Below, in pieces: positions 48,786 to 60,514 of a stretch of DNA of 64,000 nt. This DNA is from Desulfobacula sp. (GTDB taxonomy: Bacteria > Desulfobacterota > Desulfobacteria > Desulfobacterales > Desulfobacteraceae): NCBI RefSeq assembly GCF_030145145.1, contig NZ_JAQYWD010000007.1, positions 93,012 through 157,011 on the forward strand. The letters run 5' to 3'. A program made the translations under genes and the position numbers. The first letter of the stretch is position 1, and every line of letters begins with the position of its first letter. The notes beneath the pieces are model-generated. The model searched no databases, was not told where the DNA came from, and saw only the letters and a program-made list of their open reading frames with translations.

Positions 48786-49487
48786 TTATAATTGAGGTCC
48801 AGAAAACTTATCAATAGAGGCGCTGGATTCTTTCTTCTGATGGGCGTGATATATATTCACACGTCCAAATTCAGCCGGCTCGCCCAAATCAGGGATCGTA
48901 AAACTATCGAGTTCTGCAATCTTTCGATAAAAAGGGGCGTTAAACTGTTTAACCCTGGAGTCCGCCACAAGAACTTCAGGCGCCCGTGCAGTAAATTGAT
49001 CGAGCAACGTCAGATTTTTCCTGTCATACAGCACATCTGCGGCTAAAATAATGTCCAGCTCTTCTGCACAGGCTTCCCAGTCTTCAATGACGTCAACCGA
49101 AACTGAATTAAATTGACAGTTAAGCGTTGTTGCATGAACTGCATATGGATCTATATCACAGGCCCAAACTTTTGCCGCCCCTGTTTTCGAAGCGGCGATG
49201 GCTGCCACCCCGGAGCCGCAGCCAAAGTCCAACACGCGTTTACCCTTGATTAACTGTGGATTGTCTAACAGGTATCGCGCCATAGCCTGGCCACTTGCCC
49301 AGCAAAATACCCAAAACAGCGGTTCCGCCATCAAACGCAGCCCCTGTTCCCTGCTCAATTCGTGTTCGGGATAATCCGGATTCAATAGATACAGTGATAT
49401 GTCATCTCGTTGGGGGAGAACCGTGGTTTCAACCCGCCCTTCCGGTATAAAATCTGAAATTATTTTTGTAAGGGTTTTTTCTATCAT
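48786..49487 (-). CDS. Class I SAM-dependent protein methyltransferase (ETFB-lysine/PrmA-like)
   Basis: A 233-residue methyltransferase. Motif I is [16 protein letters not shown], the acidic residue after strand 2 is in [14 protein letters not shown], and [12 protein letters not shown] serves as motif IV. The [15 protein letters not shown] segment is typical of the ETFBKMT/PrmA-related group. It lies nine bases after the neighbouring editing-domain gene and is probably co-transcribed. Confidence 0.85.
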   Translation of the reverse strand: MIEKTLTKIISDFIPEGRVETTVLPQRDDISLYLLNPDYPEHELSREQGLRLMAEPLFWVFCWASGQAMARYLLDNPQLIKGKRVLDFGCGSGVAAIAASKTGAAKVWACDIDPYAVHATTLNCQFNSVSVDVIEDWEACAEELDIILAADVLYDRKNLTLLDQFTARAPEVLVADSRVKQFNAPFYRKIAELDSFTIPDLGEPAEFGRVNIYHAHQKKESSASIDKFSGPQL

Positions 49488-49496
49488 CTTTTTTAT

Positions 49497-49904
49497 TTAA
49501 AATTCCTTGAAAATTCTGGCAAGGGGGTGGCCTTTGGCATCTATGAGAAGATCATTAAAATACCCATAGGCAGTCTGGGAAGCCTCATAGTCTGCTTTTA
49601 CAAGCCTCTCCTGTACCCGGTCCAAAAGGGGTTTTGCCTGATCCGGTTCAGCCTTCTCTTCTGCCAGATGAGTAAAGGAATGCAAAAGGATCTTTGTTAC
49701 ATCCCATTTGCGGGCCAGCCATTTTGCATTTTTTACAAGTTTTGTTTCCGCTGAACTGTCATTTTGAAGGTCTTTGGGTTCCACATGGATAAAGGCAACC
49801 ACCACTTTTTTGTGCTCCTCCGGTAAAGCAGCAGGAACATTTTTCAGGGTTTTTAATGTCGGTGTCCAGGCAAATTTTTCACAATACCAGAATAATACTC
49901 TCAC
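49497..49904 (-). CDS. Free-standing archaeal-type threonyl-tRNA synthetase editing domain
   Basis: A 135-residue protein that matches the N-terminal editing domain of archaeal ThrRS (DTD-like fold): MRVLFWYCEKFAWTP, VVVAFIHVEPKD, KILLHSFTHLAEEKA and AYGYFNDLLIDAKGHPLARI. In archaea this domain removes serine from tRNA-Thr. No synthetase part is attached, so it is a trans-editing candidate. A DTD-like activity on D-aminoacyl-tRNA is an alternative. No strong ribosome site is visible. Confidence 0.8.
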   Translation of the reverse strand: MRVLFWYCEKFAWTPTLKTLKNVPAALPEEHKKVVVAFIHVEPKDLQNDSSAETKLVKNAKWLARKWDVTKILLHSFTHLAEEKAEPDQAKPLLDRVQERLVKADYEASQTAYGYFNDLLIDAKGHPLARIFKEF

Positions 49905-50049
49905 GATGTCACCTTATTTTTATGTCAAAGATATCATTACTATTACTGCATACAAGTTTAAAAAAAATTAATCAATTTATATTAATGTTGACCAAGAAAA
50001 TAATAAATGTTAATTGATAATTATTATTATTTAAAAAAAGAGACATCAA

Positions 50050-50493
50050 TTGGCAGACCATAAAAAAAGAGATGAAATCATTATTCGGAAATTAAGGGAT
50101 AATGGCCACAAGATAACACCTCAGCGGATGGCTATCGTTAAAATTCTTGCCAAAAGTTTAGGTCATCCCCGTGTTGAAGATATCTATGATCAAATCAAAA
50201 AAGATTTTCCAACAATGAGCCTTGCCACGGTATACAGAAATATTGTATTAATTAAATCACTGGGTGAAATTCTTGAGTTAGGATTTCCGGATGGGAGCAA
50301 TCGATATGATGGCAATAAGCCTTATCCCCATCCACATGTCATTTGTATCAAGTGTAAAAAAATTGTCGATTCAGATCTGGATAGTCTGGAAGGTCTGCAA
50401 AAGGAAGTCGCGGCAGCGACTAATTTTAAAATTCTAAATCACCGATTGGATTTTTTTGGTATTTGCAGCAATTGTATGGCAAAGAAAGTTTAA
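50050..50493 (+). CDS. Fur-family regulator, PerR-like
   Basis: A 147-residue Fur superfamily protein: winged helix with GHKITPQRMAIVKIL and MSLATVYRNIVLIKSLGEI, then the metal domain with PHPHVICIKCKKI and FGICSNCMAKK, giving two CxxC zinc pairs. Its position 77 bases before katG suggests PerR-type control of peroxide defence. The start is TTG at 50050 after AAGAGACATCAA. AT-rich dyads (TGATAATTATTATTAT) upstream may be its own operator. Confidence 0.9.
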   Translation: MADHKKRDEIIIRKLRDNGHKITPQRMAIVKILAKSLGHPRVEDIYDQIKKDFPTMSLATVYRNIVLIKSLGEILELGFPDGSNRYDGNKPYPHPHVICIKCKKIVDSDLDSLEGLQKEVAAATNFKILNHRLDFFGICSNCMAKKV

Positions 50494-50561
50494 TCTATTT
50501 ATTTGCCCATAATCAACAATTGTTATCATGTAATATTAAACTTTTATTAACCTGAAAATAA

Positions 50562-52784
<2,223 letters not shown>

Positions 52785-52912
52785 TCCTCTCATGAAGATC
52801 TTCCATGGTTTCTAAAGCGTATTCTGAACAGCAGACCCGATGATCAGGCAGCGATAAATGCCACGGATTAGACGGAAGTTTTGAATGCGCACAAAAGCCA
52901 TTTTACCCTATG

Positions 52913-52948
52913 AGCGCGGCGTTTCACTGCAAGTTGAAGCGCCGCGCT
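52913..52948 (+). terminator. GC-rich terminator after katG
   Basis: AGCGCGGCG (52913-52921) pairs perfectly with CGCCGCGCT (52940-52948), followed by TTCTTTCC. Its GC content resembles katG, not the recipient flanks, so it probably arrived with the gene. Confidence 0.8.
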
Positions 52949-52970
52949 TTCTTTCCTGAAATGCTTAGTC

Positions 52971-53114
52971 CTGCCTATTCTTTTAGCCGCCACGGAAAAG
53001 CTAACTGCCGTTTATACGCCCGCCATGGAAGATGAAGCACTCCGGGATATGGTCCGTGCCCGTGATGATTCTGTTAATACACTCAAAAGTATCGGAGCAG
53101 TGGCAGACGTCTAA
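52971..53114 (+). pseudogene. IS110-family transposase remnant
   Basis: The frame ending at TAA 53112-53114 encodes AATEKLTAVYTPAMEDEALR followed by DMVRARDDSV. This is the conserved middle segment of IS110 transposases (VYTPAMEDEALRDMVRAR type). Both the DEDD catalytic part and the C-terminal part are absent, and the reading shifts after the match. It marks an old insertion event next to katG. Confidence 0.75.
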
Positions 53115-53578
53115 TCATATTTGCAGACATCCACCCATTCTTTACAGTTTGAATATTTTTCAAGTTCTTCTATGGTCAATCGTATTGACGAATACCGGTC
53201 TCCGGCAGCTGGAATGATTTCCGAGTGTTTTTTAAGTGATACATCCAGGTAAACGTCAATTGTTTTCTTTAATCCAAAAGGACAAATGCCGCCTATTGCA
53301 TGTCCAGTATGCTCCAGGGCCTCCTCTTTATTGAGCATCCTGGCTTTTTTGGAGAAAAAGTTTTTATATTTTTTATTATCAATCTTCGCTTTTCCAGCAA
53401 CAACAATTAAAATCGGTTCCTCGTCAAATTTAAACGATAGTGTCTTTCCTATCTGATCAGGGTCTACTTCATGGACTTGGGCAGCTTCTTCTACGGTTGC
53501 GATGGAATTTTCTAAAATCATAACACGGTGATCCATATTGTATGCTGAAAAATATTCAATAACAGCTTGTAATGACAT
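53111..53578 (-). CDS. YbaK/EbsC-family aminoacyl-tRNA deacylase
   Basis: A 155-residue protein of the YbaK/ProX family that hydrolyses mischarged tRNA. Landmarks are IGKTLSFKFDEEPILIVVAG, the KIDNKKYK stretch with the conserved Lys, and GHAIGGICPFGL. The distal segment DVCKYD is at the C-terminus. AGGTTACCAG precedes the ATG. Its stop overlaps the IS110 remnant by four bases on the other strand. Confidence 0.88.
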   Translation of the reverse strand: MSLQAVIEYFSAYNMDHRVMILENSIATVEEAAQVHEVDPDQIGKTLSFKFDEEPILIVVAGKAKIDNKKYKNFFSKKARMLNKEEALEHTGHAIGGICPFGLKKTIDVYLDVSLKKHSEIIPAAGDRYSSIRLTIEELEKYSNCKEWVDVCKYD

Positions 53579-53884
53579 CTGGTAACCTCCATTCTTAAAT
53601 ACGATCGTACCCTCAAAGATATAGTGAATATAAAAACCGTATACAAGGATAAAGTGACCCTCTTTCGGGAAATTAACAAAAAGTTAAACTAATTTTGAAG
53701 GTGTTTTTGAAAATTTAGATCGTCCGCACCATATCAGAATGGGAATTATTTCAACTCAATATACTTTAATGGCATCTTGATTTGGTTATCCTTTTTCCTG
53801 TATAGTGAAATTTTCCTTCTAAAGTATCCGTTGTACCGTTCAATTTGAAATATCAGTCAACGTCAATAAAAAAGGAGAAAAGTC
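53579..53884. other. Intergenic stretch between YbaK and pirin
   Basis: A 306-base AT-rich gap between divergent genes. Only the pirin ribosome site (AAAAAGGAG at 53870) stands out; I see no repeat, hairpin or further reading frame. Confidence 0.5.
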
Positions 53885-54733
53885 ATGCCAGATGCAAGAA
53901 AAATTAAAATAATATTAACCCGTCAGCCGACCCTGGAAGGTGCCGGAGTCCACTTGAATCGAGTATTCGGATACAATGAAGCCCCGACATTTGATCCTTT
54001 TCTTATGTTGGACGATTTTCGGTCTGACACCCCCGAGCATTATCTGAAAGGGTTCCCCTGGCATCCCCACCGGGGTATTGAAACCATCACCTATGTCATG
54101 AAAGGAGACGTGGAACACGGCGACAGCCTGGGCAACAAAGGGATTATTTCCTCTGGGGATGTGCAGTGGATGACCGCAGGAAGTGGTATTGTCCACCAGG
54201 AAATGCCCAAAGGAGATGCAAACGGATCTATGTACGGTTTTCAGCTGTGGGCAAATTTACCAGCAGCCCAGAAAATGACCCGCCCGAAATACAGGGATAT
54301 CACGGCAGATAAAATTCCTGAGGTCCGAGTGCAGAACAGGGTCAGAATCAAAGTAATTGCTGGTAATATTAATGGCGCACGAGGCCCCATGAATGACGTT
54401 GTTATTGATCCGGAATTTCTGGACTGTACCGTGCCGCCAGGGCAATCCTTTACCCATAAGGTTGATCCATCCTATACCGCCTTTATTTATGTGATCGGCG
54501 GCAAAGGGTCTGCTGATAACAAAGCTATCGAGAATGGCAATCTGGTCCTTTTTGAAAGCGGGGATCATTTATCAGTAACCGCTTCTGATAAATCCCTGAG
54601 GTTTTTGCTGCTCACGGGCAAACCTTTAAAGGAGCCAGTGGCCTGGAGAGGTCCCATTGTCATGAATACCCAGGAAGAATTAACTATTGCATTTCAGGAG
54701 TATCAGGACGGCAGATTTATTCGAACAAAATAA
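53885..54733 (+). CDS. Pirin-family cupin protein
   Basis: A 282-residue bicupin. The N-terminal cupin has the iron ligands in WHPHRGIETITYV and GDVEHGDSLGN, with QWMTAGSGIVHQEMP following, the pirin signature. The C-terminal cupin is complete. Pirins act as redox-sensitive cofactors or quercetinase-like enzymes; the role here is not known. A strong AAGGAG precedes the start. Confidence 0.93.
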   Translation: MPDARKIKIILTRQPTLEGAGVHLNRVFGYNEAPTFDPFLMLDDFRSDTPEHYLKGFPWHPHRGIETITYVMKGDVEHGDSLGNKGIISSGDVQWMTAGSGIVHQEMPKGDANGSMYGFQLWANLPAAQKMTRPKYRDITADKIPEVRVQNRVRIKVIAGNINGARGPMNDVVIDPEFLDCTVPPGQSFTHKVDPSYTAFIYVIGGKGSADNKAIENGNLVLFESGDHLSVTASDKSLRFLLLTGKPLKEPVAWRGPIVMNTQEELTIAFQEYQDGRFIRTK

Positions 54734-54888
54734 TTCCCATTATACATATCTGATCTTCGGATTATTGAATACTCAACTTTCGGGCTTTAGCTTTAATTTG
54801 TTATGTTTGTATGTTCAACAGAAAAAAACGGGTAAACTTATTTATGCCCGAGCATCAAAGATTACAGAATACTTGAGGAGAAAATGAA

Positions 54889-55503
54889 ATGTTTAGTACG
54901 GAATTTTTGATAACGTCACTGATAGTTGTTCTGATACCCGGTACGGGGGTGATTTATACGATTTCGAATGGTCTTTTTCTTGGGTGGCGGGCCAGTATTG
55001 CAGCCGCTTTTGGCTGCACAGCAGGAATTATCCCCCACTTATCTGCCAGCATACTTGGACTATCTGCTATTCTTCACATGAGTGCTCTGGCATTCCAAGT
55101 CATCAAATTTGCAGGCGCTGCTTATTTGATGGTTTTAGCGTGGGCAATGTGGAGAGAAACCGGTGCATTAAAATTCGACTCGCCTTCCTCAAAAATTGGA
55201 TTATGGCAGATCATTAGAAGAGGATTCTTGATCAACATTCTCAACCCAAAACTTTCCATGTTTTTCTTGGCATTCTTACCTCTTTTCATCAATCCAAATG
55301 CTTCATCGCCAGCTTTAAATATGGTTTTTCTCAGTTTAATGTTCATGGCCATGACTTTAGTTGTTTTCATACTCTATGGTATTTCGGCAAATGGTGTTCG
55401 CAGGTATGTAGTGAATTCACCCCGGGTTGTTATTTGGTTAAAACGTTCATTTGCATTCACCTTTGCAGTGCTTGGAATAAAACTCGCTATGACAGAGCAA
55501 TAA
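54889..55503 (+). CDS. LysE/RhtB-family amino acid exporter
   Basis: A 204-residue membrane protein with six helices. The family signature VLIPGTGVIYTISNGLFLGW is near the N-terminus, and GFLINILNPKLSMFFLAFLP in the middle. It should export an amino acid such as homoserine, threonine or lysine. GAGGAG precedes the ATG. It stands apart from pirin by about 155 bases. Confidence 0.92.
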   Translation: MFSTEFLITSLIVVLIPGTGVIYTISNGLFLGWRASIAAAFGCTAGIIPHLSASILGLSAILHMSALAFQVIKFAGAAYLMVLAWAMWRETGALKFDSPSSKIGLWQIIRRGFLINILNPKLSMFFLAFLPLFINPNASSPALNMVFLSLMFMAMTLVVFILYGISANGVRRYVVNSPRVVIWLKRSFAFTFAVLGIKLAMTEQ

Positions 55504-55565
55504 GGATAATTCGACAAAATCGAAAAACACGAGTCCCTGGCCAGAGCATTCACCAGAGGAAAAAA

Positions 55566-56021
55566 TTATTGGATTGATCCGGAAATATTCAGCAACAGGA
55601 CCCCATTTTTGAATTGCGGCCCGCCAATGGTGATGCTGCTATTGTTTCTCAACAAGACCCGGGTCTGGAAAACAGAACGATTGTTTTTCAGGATATTGAT
55701 CTGGTATCGAATTCTTCGGCCTTCCATATCAGCCGGCATAACGATCATGGTTCTTTTTCCCGGTAGCGTTACCCGGCCTTTCTGTTTAAAGCCCAGGTTC
55801 ATTTGTTGATCATTTAAGAGCCGGTATGAGGTATATTTGAATACCGATCTTAGCTCGGGAATGATGTCTTTCAGGCTTGCATCCACGGTTTCTGATGTTG
55901 TTGAAGCATGAATCACCTTTACATTCGTCAACACCCGGTTCTCTGCCATGGCTGGTTGAGAAAAACAGCACAACAATGAAAGCCCTGCTACCAGGCATAT
56001 TATTTTTATCAATTTACCCAT
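55566..56021 (-). CDS. Hypothetical exported protein, third gene of the ECF sigma operon
   Basis: A 151-residue protein with a signal peptide (IICLVAGLSLLCCFSQPAMA). The mature part is beta-rich: VLTNVKVIHASTTSETVDAS, TYRLLNDQQMNLGFKQKG and RVLLRNNSSITIGGPQF. I do not recognise a domain with certainty; it looks like a small periplasmic beta protein. The start at 56021 has AGAGGGGA upstream. It follows the anti-sigma gene closely and is probably co-expressed. Confidence 0.75.
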   Translation of the reverse strand: MGKLIKIICLVAGLSLLCCFSQPAMAENRVLTNVKVIHASTTSETVDASLKDIIPELRSVFKYTSYRLLNDQQMNLGFKQKGRVTLPGKRTMIVMPADMEGRRIRYQINILKNNRSVFQTRVLLRNNSSITIGGPQFKNGVLLLNISGSIQ

Positions 56022-56037
56022 GCTTCCCCTCTTTGCA

Positions 56038-56508
56038 TCAGGTTTCTGAAAACCAGATGATGGTATGTTTTTCCCTTTGCGTTTCAATAATCATAACCGA
56101 AGCAAAATCTGTGTCAACAGATTTTACAATTGCGCTTGGTCCTGACGGCCCCATGAGGTCTCCCTGGAACATAAAAAGGCTGATCACCAATATGGCAGCA
56201 ATGGAGGCGAATTTTATATAAATGTTTTTACCAAAGTACCCCCAGACAGGTCTATATGATTTTTCGGGTGACGGTTTTACGGACAGCGCCAGTTTATGGG
56301 TTAGCTGGTCAGGGTCAATCATTAATTTTTGTTGATCTGCATGGCGGTTAAATGCCAGTGATATGGATCGGTATTGTTCAACAAGGCGGTTGCAATCCCT
56401 GCAATGGGTAAGATGTTGTGCTATTTTTTGATAGTGATCCGGGGGAAGTTCGTTATCAACAAACCGGCTGATTTCTTCGGGTTTATATAAGTTGCATATT
56501 TTTCCCAT
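56038..56508 (-). CDS. Zinc-finger anti-sigma factor
   Basis: A 156-residue membrane protein. The N-terminal anti-sigma zinc-binding motif HLTHCRDCNRLV and FVDNELPPDHYQKIAQ precede a helix around residue 95 (IKFASIAAILVISLFMF), so the C-terminal part faces the periplasm. The start at 56508 is chosen for the upstream AGGGAAA. It overlaps the tail of the sigma gene only if the GTG at 56529 is used. It should hold the ECF sigma factor inactive. Confidence 0.88.
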   Translation of the reverse strand: MGKICNLYKPEEISRFVDNELPPDHYQKIAQHLTHCRDCNRLVEQYRSISLAFNRHADQQKLMIDPDQLTHKLALSVKPSPEKSYRPVWGYFGKNIYIKFASIAAILVISLFMFQGDLMGPSGPSAIVKSVDTDFASVMIIETQREKHTIIWFSET

Positions 56509-56521
56509 ATGGTTTTCCCTT

Positions 56522-57091
56522 TCAGTCACCCAATTTTAAGGACGCGATAAGCGTTTTTCTGGCAAAGTGAAGCCGTGAACTGACCGTTCCTTTTTTGATC
56601 TTGAGTGTCCTGGCAATCTCGTCATATGAAAGACCTTCAAAGGCATTCAAAACAAAAACCAGCCTTATTTTTTTCGGCAGGGCTTTGATGTCCTGCATCA
56701 GATTTTCCTCCAATTGCTTTTCCTGGAAGAGCATTTCCGGATCATTCCCTTTTTTGTTTTCATTTAACAGGTATTTATCGTTTTCTGATTCAATGGCATC
56801 ATGATGCCATCTGAATCTTCGTTTCCATTTGCGTTTCCAGTTCAGACAATGGTTAATCGTGATTTTTCGAAGCCAGGTGGCAAGACTGGCATCCTGCCGA
56901 AAGGTCTGAATATTCTTAAACACACTGACAAACACATCCTGCACGATCTCCAGGCTTTCCTCTCGATCAAGGGTGATGCCATAGGCTATTTTCAGCAGCC
57001 GGCCCTGGTATGTGGAGACAAGAGCTGTGAAAGCCCATTGCTGACCTTTTTTAAGTCGTTCTACAAGGGTCTGCTCATCAATATTGTCCAT
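56522..57091 (-). CDS. RNA polymerase ECF sigma factor
   Basis: A 189-residue RpoE-like sigma factor. Region 2 shows DVFVSVFKNIQTFR and ATWLRKITINHCLNWKR; region 4 shows GLSYDEIARTLKIKKGTVSS. Downstream lie its anti-sigma factor and an exported protein. The start is taken at the ATG 57091; a GTG at 57112 is in frame but neither has a strong ribosome site. The stress signal cannot be read from sequence; an envelope signal is likely because the partner spans the membrane. Confidence 0.9.
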   Translation of the reverse strand: MDNIDEQTLVERLKKGQQWAFTALVSTYQGRLLKIAYGITLDREESLEIVQDVFVSVFKNIQTFRQDASLATWLRKITINHCLNWKRKWKRRFRWHHDAIESENDKYLLNENKKGNDPEMLFQEKQLEENLMQDIKALPKKIRLVFVLNAFEGLSYDEIARTLKIKKGTVSSRLHFARKTLIASLKLGD

Positions 57092-57141
57092 GGTCACTTC
57101 TGGTTTGTTCACAGTGAATTACATATTGTGGCCGTGTTATC

Positions 57142-57582
57142 TTACCGCCGCACCCACACTTTTTCTTCCCGATAATAGCCTTGTTTTATCAAAAATTTTT
57201 CATGTCTGCCACTGACCCATATTCCCTTGCGGTTATAATGCCCCGGGTTCCATTTTTTCTTATAAACAGGAGCGATCCATATTTTTTCAATTTCCCAATA
57301 TCCTCTGGGGCCATGGGATTTGAGTTTACTGTGATTTTGAGCTCTGCAGCCATCATCATATCGGGCAGGGTGACGTCTGGCTGGGCGGGCGTAGCTTTCC
57401 GCGTAGTGCCTCTTTGAATCCCGATGTATTCCGTTGATGATGGCAGCACTTAAAATGGCGACACCTGTACCCAGCATGAATCCTTCCACGGTATGCCGCC
57501 TGGCGGCACCGGCATGGGCAGATACGGTTGAAAAGCATCCAAACAAAAGAATTGCAGTTGTTATGGCGGTTATCTTTTTCAT
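57142..57582 (-). CDS. Hypothetical exported protein with W/Y-G repeats
   Basis: A 146-residue protein with a signal peptide (MKKITAITTAILLFGCFSTV then AHA). The first mature part has a glycine-containing helix (GFMLGTGVAILSAAI); the second is basic and aromatic: WIAPVYKKKWNPGHYNRKGI, then WVSGRHEKFL, like a short YxWxPGHW repeat found in small envelope proteins. AAAAGGAGAATGG precedes the ATG. It lies upstream of the ECF sigma gene and may be a target of it. Confidence 0.75.
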   Translation of the reverse strand: MKKITAITTAILLFGCFSTVSAHAGAARRHTVEGFMLGTGVAILSAAIINGIHRDSKRHYAESYARPARRHPARYDDGCRAQNHSKLKSHGPRGYWEIEKIWIAPVYKKKWNPGHYNRKGIWVSGRHEKFLIKQGYYREEKVWVRR

Positions 57583-57702
57583 TTGTCCATTCTCCTTTTT
57601 CGGGTTAATAAAGACGTATTTTAAAACCGTTTGCGCGTCTATTAACCATTGACACCGGGAAAGGTAAAATGTTCAAAAATAATTTTAGAATCATGTTAAA
57701 TA

Positions 57703-57754
57703 TTATTCCGGTTGCCGGGCTGTCGCTGGTATGACAACCCGGCAACCGGAATAA
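57703..57754 (-). terminator. Long stem-loop after the flagellin gene
   Basis: TTATTCCGGTTGCCGGG (57703-57719) pairs perfectly over 17 bases with CCCGGCAACCGGAATAA (57738-57754). It lies about 35 bases past the flagellin stop. AT-rich sequence follows on the minus strand. Confidence 0.85.
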
Positions 57755-57787
57755 ACGGGCCAACGGGGCGAACAGCCAGAGGGTATA

Positions 57788-58537
57788 TTACCCCAATAGG
57801 GCAGCTATCCGTTGGGTATTCAAGTTTCCTGCCTGTTTCTGGGCAAAAGCCGATGTCTGTTTGAGCAGGTCCAGCCGGTTCAGGTTCATGACCTCTTCTG
57901 CAATATCCACATCCCTGATCTGGGACTCTGAACTTCTGGCAGCGATTTCCTGGGCTTTCAGATTGGAAATTTCCCGTTCCAGCTGGTTCTGGCTTGAGCC
58001 CAGGGCTGACCGGGAAGCACTGACGGTATCAAGGGCTGAGTCAACCGCTTCCTGGGCTGCTTCCGCCCCCGCAACAGAAGAGAGATCAATATCTGAAAGC
58101 GCTGCCAGTCCCGGTACATCAGAAAGAAGGGACGTTCCATTATAGCGGGTATTCTGATAAAGGTCGTTTAAGGCGCCAAGGGAACCTGTCACATCCGCCT
58201 GGATAGCCTTCCTGGTTTCAGCTGTCTGGGCATCGGACGCTGCCTGAACCGTTTTTTCACCAATGCTCTGGATGATCTGGGTGGCCTGGCCCAGGGCGGC
58301 TTCTTTGATCTGGATCATGGAAATATTATCCACGGCGTTGCGACTTAGCTGCCCCATGCTGTTTGCAGCACTGTTGAGGTTGTCGGCAATGACCAGGCCG
58401 GATGCGTCATCCGAAGCCCGGTTAATGGCTTTACCCGATGATATTTTCTCCAGGGAGCTGTCAAACCCATAGGAAAATGTTCTAAACGCATTCCCTGCAG
58501 ACTGGCTTAACGTGTTCGTATGAATGGAAAAAGACAT
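57788..58537 (-). CDS. fliC: Flagellin, short form
   Basis: A 249-residue flagellin made only of the conserved D0/D1 ends: ISSGKAINRASDDASGLVIA at the N-terminus and QIRDVDIAEEVMNLNRLDLL with KQTSAFAQKQAG at the C-terminus. The variable D2/D3 region is absent, as in several deltaproteobacterial flagellins. The start at 58537 has GGGAGGT upstream. It is alone; no other flagellar gene is nearby. Confidence 0.93.
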   Translation of the reverse strand: MSFSIHTNTLSQSAGNAFRTFSYGFDSSLEKISSGKAINRASDDASGLVIADNLNSAANSMGQLSRNAVDNISMIQIKEAALGQATQIIQSIGEKTVQAASDAQTAETRKAIQADVTGSLGALNDLYQNTRYNGTSLLSDVPGLAALSDIDLSSVAGAEAAQEAVDSALDTVSASRSALGSSQNQLEREISNLKAQEIAARSSESQIRDVDIAEEVMNLNRLDLLKQTSAFAQKQAGNLNTQRIAALLG

Positions 58538-58818
58538 GGCACCTCCCGTTATATGGCATTGTATTCCAACCATAAAGGCTGGAATCGTTGAAAAGAATCA
58601 ATTGGTTCATTTATAACACAAATTTTATAGCAATTTTCAGGCCAGATAAAAACAATTGTGGAAAGTTTTATCAAAGCAGTGCGTATTACCTATGTTTTTA
58701 TAACCAGACGTAATAGGTGTGTCTTAACCGTACTGACATTTTTTGTGAAAAGAAAGAGAAAATTTGTACGGTCAGTATTTTATACCCGTCCGGCCTGGAC
58801 CAGGGATGGGATATCCGG

Positions 58819-60489
58819 TTAAATTTGCCTGCGAATCTCATCAAACCGGTTTGAACCGGCTGAAAAAGCATCCACAATATCCGGATCAAAATGCTGTCCT
58901 TTTTCGTTGTGTATAATCTCCATGGCCGTCTTGTGGGAGTAGGCCTCCTTATAAACACGCTTTGAGGTGAGTGCGTCATAGACGTCTGCCACGGCAACGA
59001 TTCTTGCAGATAACGGTATATCAAGTCCTTTTACCGCAAATGGATATCCTTGCCCATTCCATTTTTCATGGTGATAGTAGGCAATTTCCTTGCCCAGTAA
59101 TAAAAATGAGGTGCCATTTATCTTTGATTCAACGGCGGTTAGGGCATCTCCGCCATATCTACAATGGTTTTTGATGATGTTGAACTCTTCCGGGGTAAGG
59201 CGGCCGGGTTTCAGGAGGATTAAATCGGGAATTCCCACCTTTCCAATATCATGTAAAATGGATGAAAGGCAGATGTTTTCAATATATTCACGATTGATTA
59301 TATGGCGAAATCCGGGCAGGTTGCCAAGCTCCGTTGTCAGTACCCGGCAATAGGCCTGAATTCTTTCAAGGTGGGATCCTGTTTCATTGTCCCGGTATTC
59401 GGTCAATTTGGCAAGCCCCATGATGGTGGCGGCCCGGGTATTTTTCAAGGTGTCAAAAGAGGTGATCAGATCTTTCTCCAACTTTTTCCTGGATGAAATA
59501 TCCCTTAATACCAGTTGATACCCCATGCCGTTACGGGCTTTCTGCATGGCCCTTGCACTGCATTCCACATGGAGGGTTTCATTTTTACTGTTAATGATCC
59601 GGAATTGAAAATCTCTTATTTCAATATGCTGGAAAAGTCGTTCGAGCATTAAATTGCTGACAGCGTTCACATCTTCCGGATGGATAAACTCCAGGAGGGA
59701 AGGCTGTTTTTCTTTCGAAGATTTCGCTTTGATCAATTTGTAAAAACGGGGGTTAGCCATCATGATGATCCCGTTTGTATCGATCAGGACCAGACTGTCC
59801 ATGATATTTTCATACAACGCTTTGTACCTGAGTTCTGAGTCTGCATACTTTTGGATGCCCAGTTTAACTTCCTGCTCCAGATGGCCCGCATAATAATCCA
59901 GGTCTTTTCGCAGCAAAAATTCCTTTTTCCGGGATTTGTAATCTTCCCGGCTTTTTATCACACTGACAATGAAAAAAAACAGAAAGAAAAAATTATTGTT
60001 AAAGAACAGCAAGAGGCTTTTTTTTTCAGGTTCGTTAAACAAGAGGACCGGAACGAGATACATGAGATACATGAGGATGCCGGATCCGATGGACTGGTAA
60101 AAATTCAATGGGAGTATGGAGGCAAAGGCCACGACAACGCAGATCATCCCCACGTAATAAAACGAATCATATCCACCGGTCTGCACCACCATAAGGGAGA
60201 TAGCGGTCCCGCAGCACATGTAACCGGCAAGGGCAAAAAGAAACGGATATCGCCTGCCACAGGTATGCTTGTGTAGGATAAACAGGCATAAAAGGGCAGC
60301 CGATACCACTCCCCGGTATATCAGAAAAGAATGGTAGAACTCATTGATGACAAAATAATCCAGCACCAGAAAGCTTGGGAAAAGGATAATTCCAACCCAG
60401 AAAAGAAGAGAGAGCCGTTTGTTGAAAAAATGGAATAGCTCATTTTTAAAGTCCAGGGTGTTTTGATAGTCACTGCCGGTTTTTTTCAT
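58819..60489 (-). CDS. Membrane PAS/HD-GYP signalling protein
   Basis: A 556-residue protein. About five to six helices fill residues 20-180, followed by a coiled region, a PAS domain (MDSLVLIDTNGIIMMANPRF onward) with a PAC segment, and a C-terminal HD-GYP domain: HDIGKVGIPDLILLKPGRL, then HHEKWNGQGYP. HD-GYP domains cleave cyclic-di-GMP. The His-Asp and GYP motifs are intact, so it should be active. It neighbours flagellin, fitting a role in motile-sessile control. Confidence 0.92.
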   Translation of the reverse strand: MKKTGSDYQNTLDFKNELFHFFNKRLSLLFWVGIILFPSFLVLDYFVINEFYHSFLIYRGVVSAALLCLFILHKHTCGRRYPFLFALAGYMCCGTAISLMVVQTGGYDSFYYVGMICVVVAFASILPLNFYQSIGSGILMYLMYLVPVLLFNEPEKKSLLLFFNNNFFFLFFFIVSVIKSREDYKSRKKEFLLRKDLDYYAGHLEQEVKLGIQKYADSELRYKALYENIMDSLVLIDTNGIIMMANPRFYKLIKAKSSKEKQPSLLEFIHPEDVNAVSNLMLERLFQHIEIRDFQFRIINSKNETLHVECSARAMQKARNGMGYQLVLRDISSRKKLEKDLITSFDTLKNTRAATIMGLAKLTEYRDNETGSHLERIQAYCRVLTTELGNLPGFRHIINREYIENICLSSILHDIGKVGIPDLILLKPGRLTPEEFNIIKNHCRYGGDALTAVESKINGTSFLLLGKEIAYYHHEKWNGQGYPFAVKGLDIPLSARIVAVADVYDALTSKRVYKEAYSHKTAMEIIHNEKGQHFDPDIVDAFSAGSNRFDEIRRQI

Positions 60490-60514
60490 TCCCTATAGAT
60501 CGTACCCATGGCCG

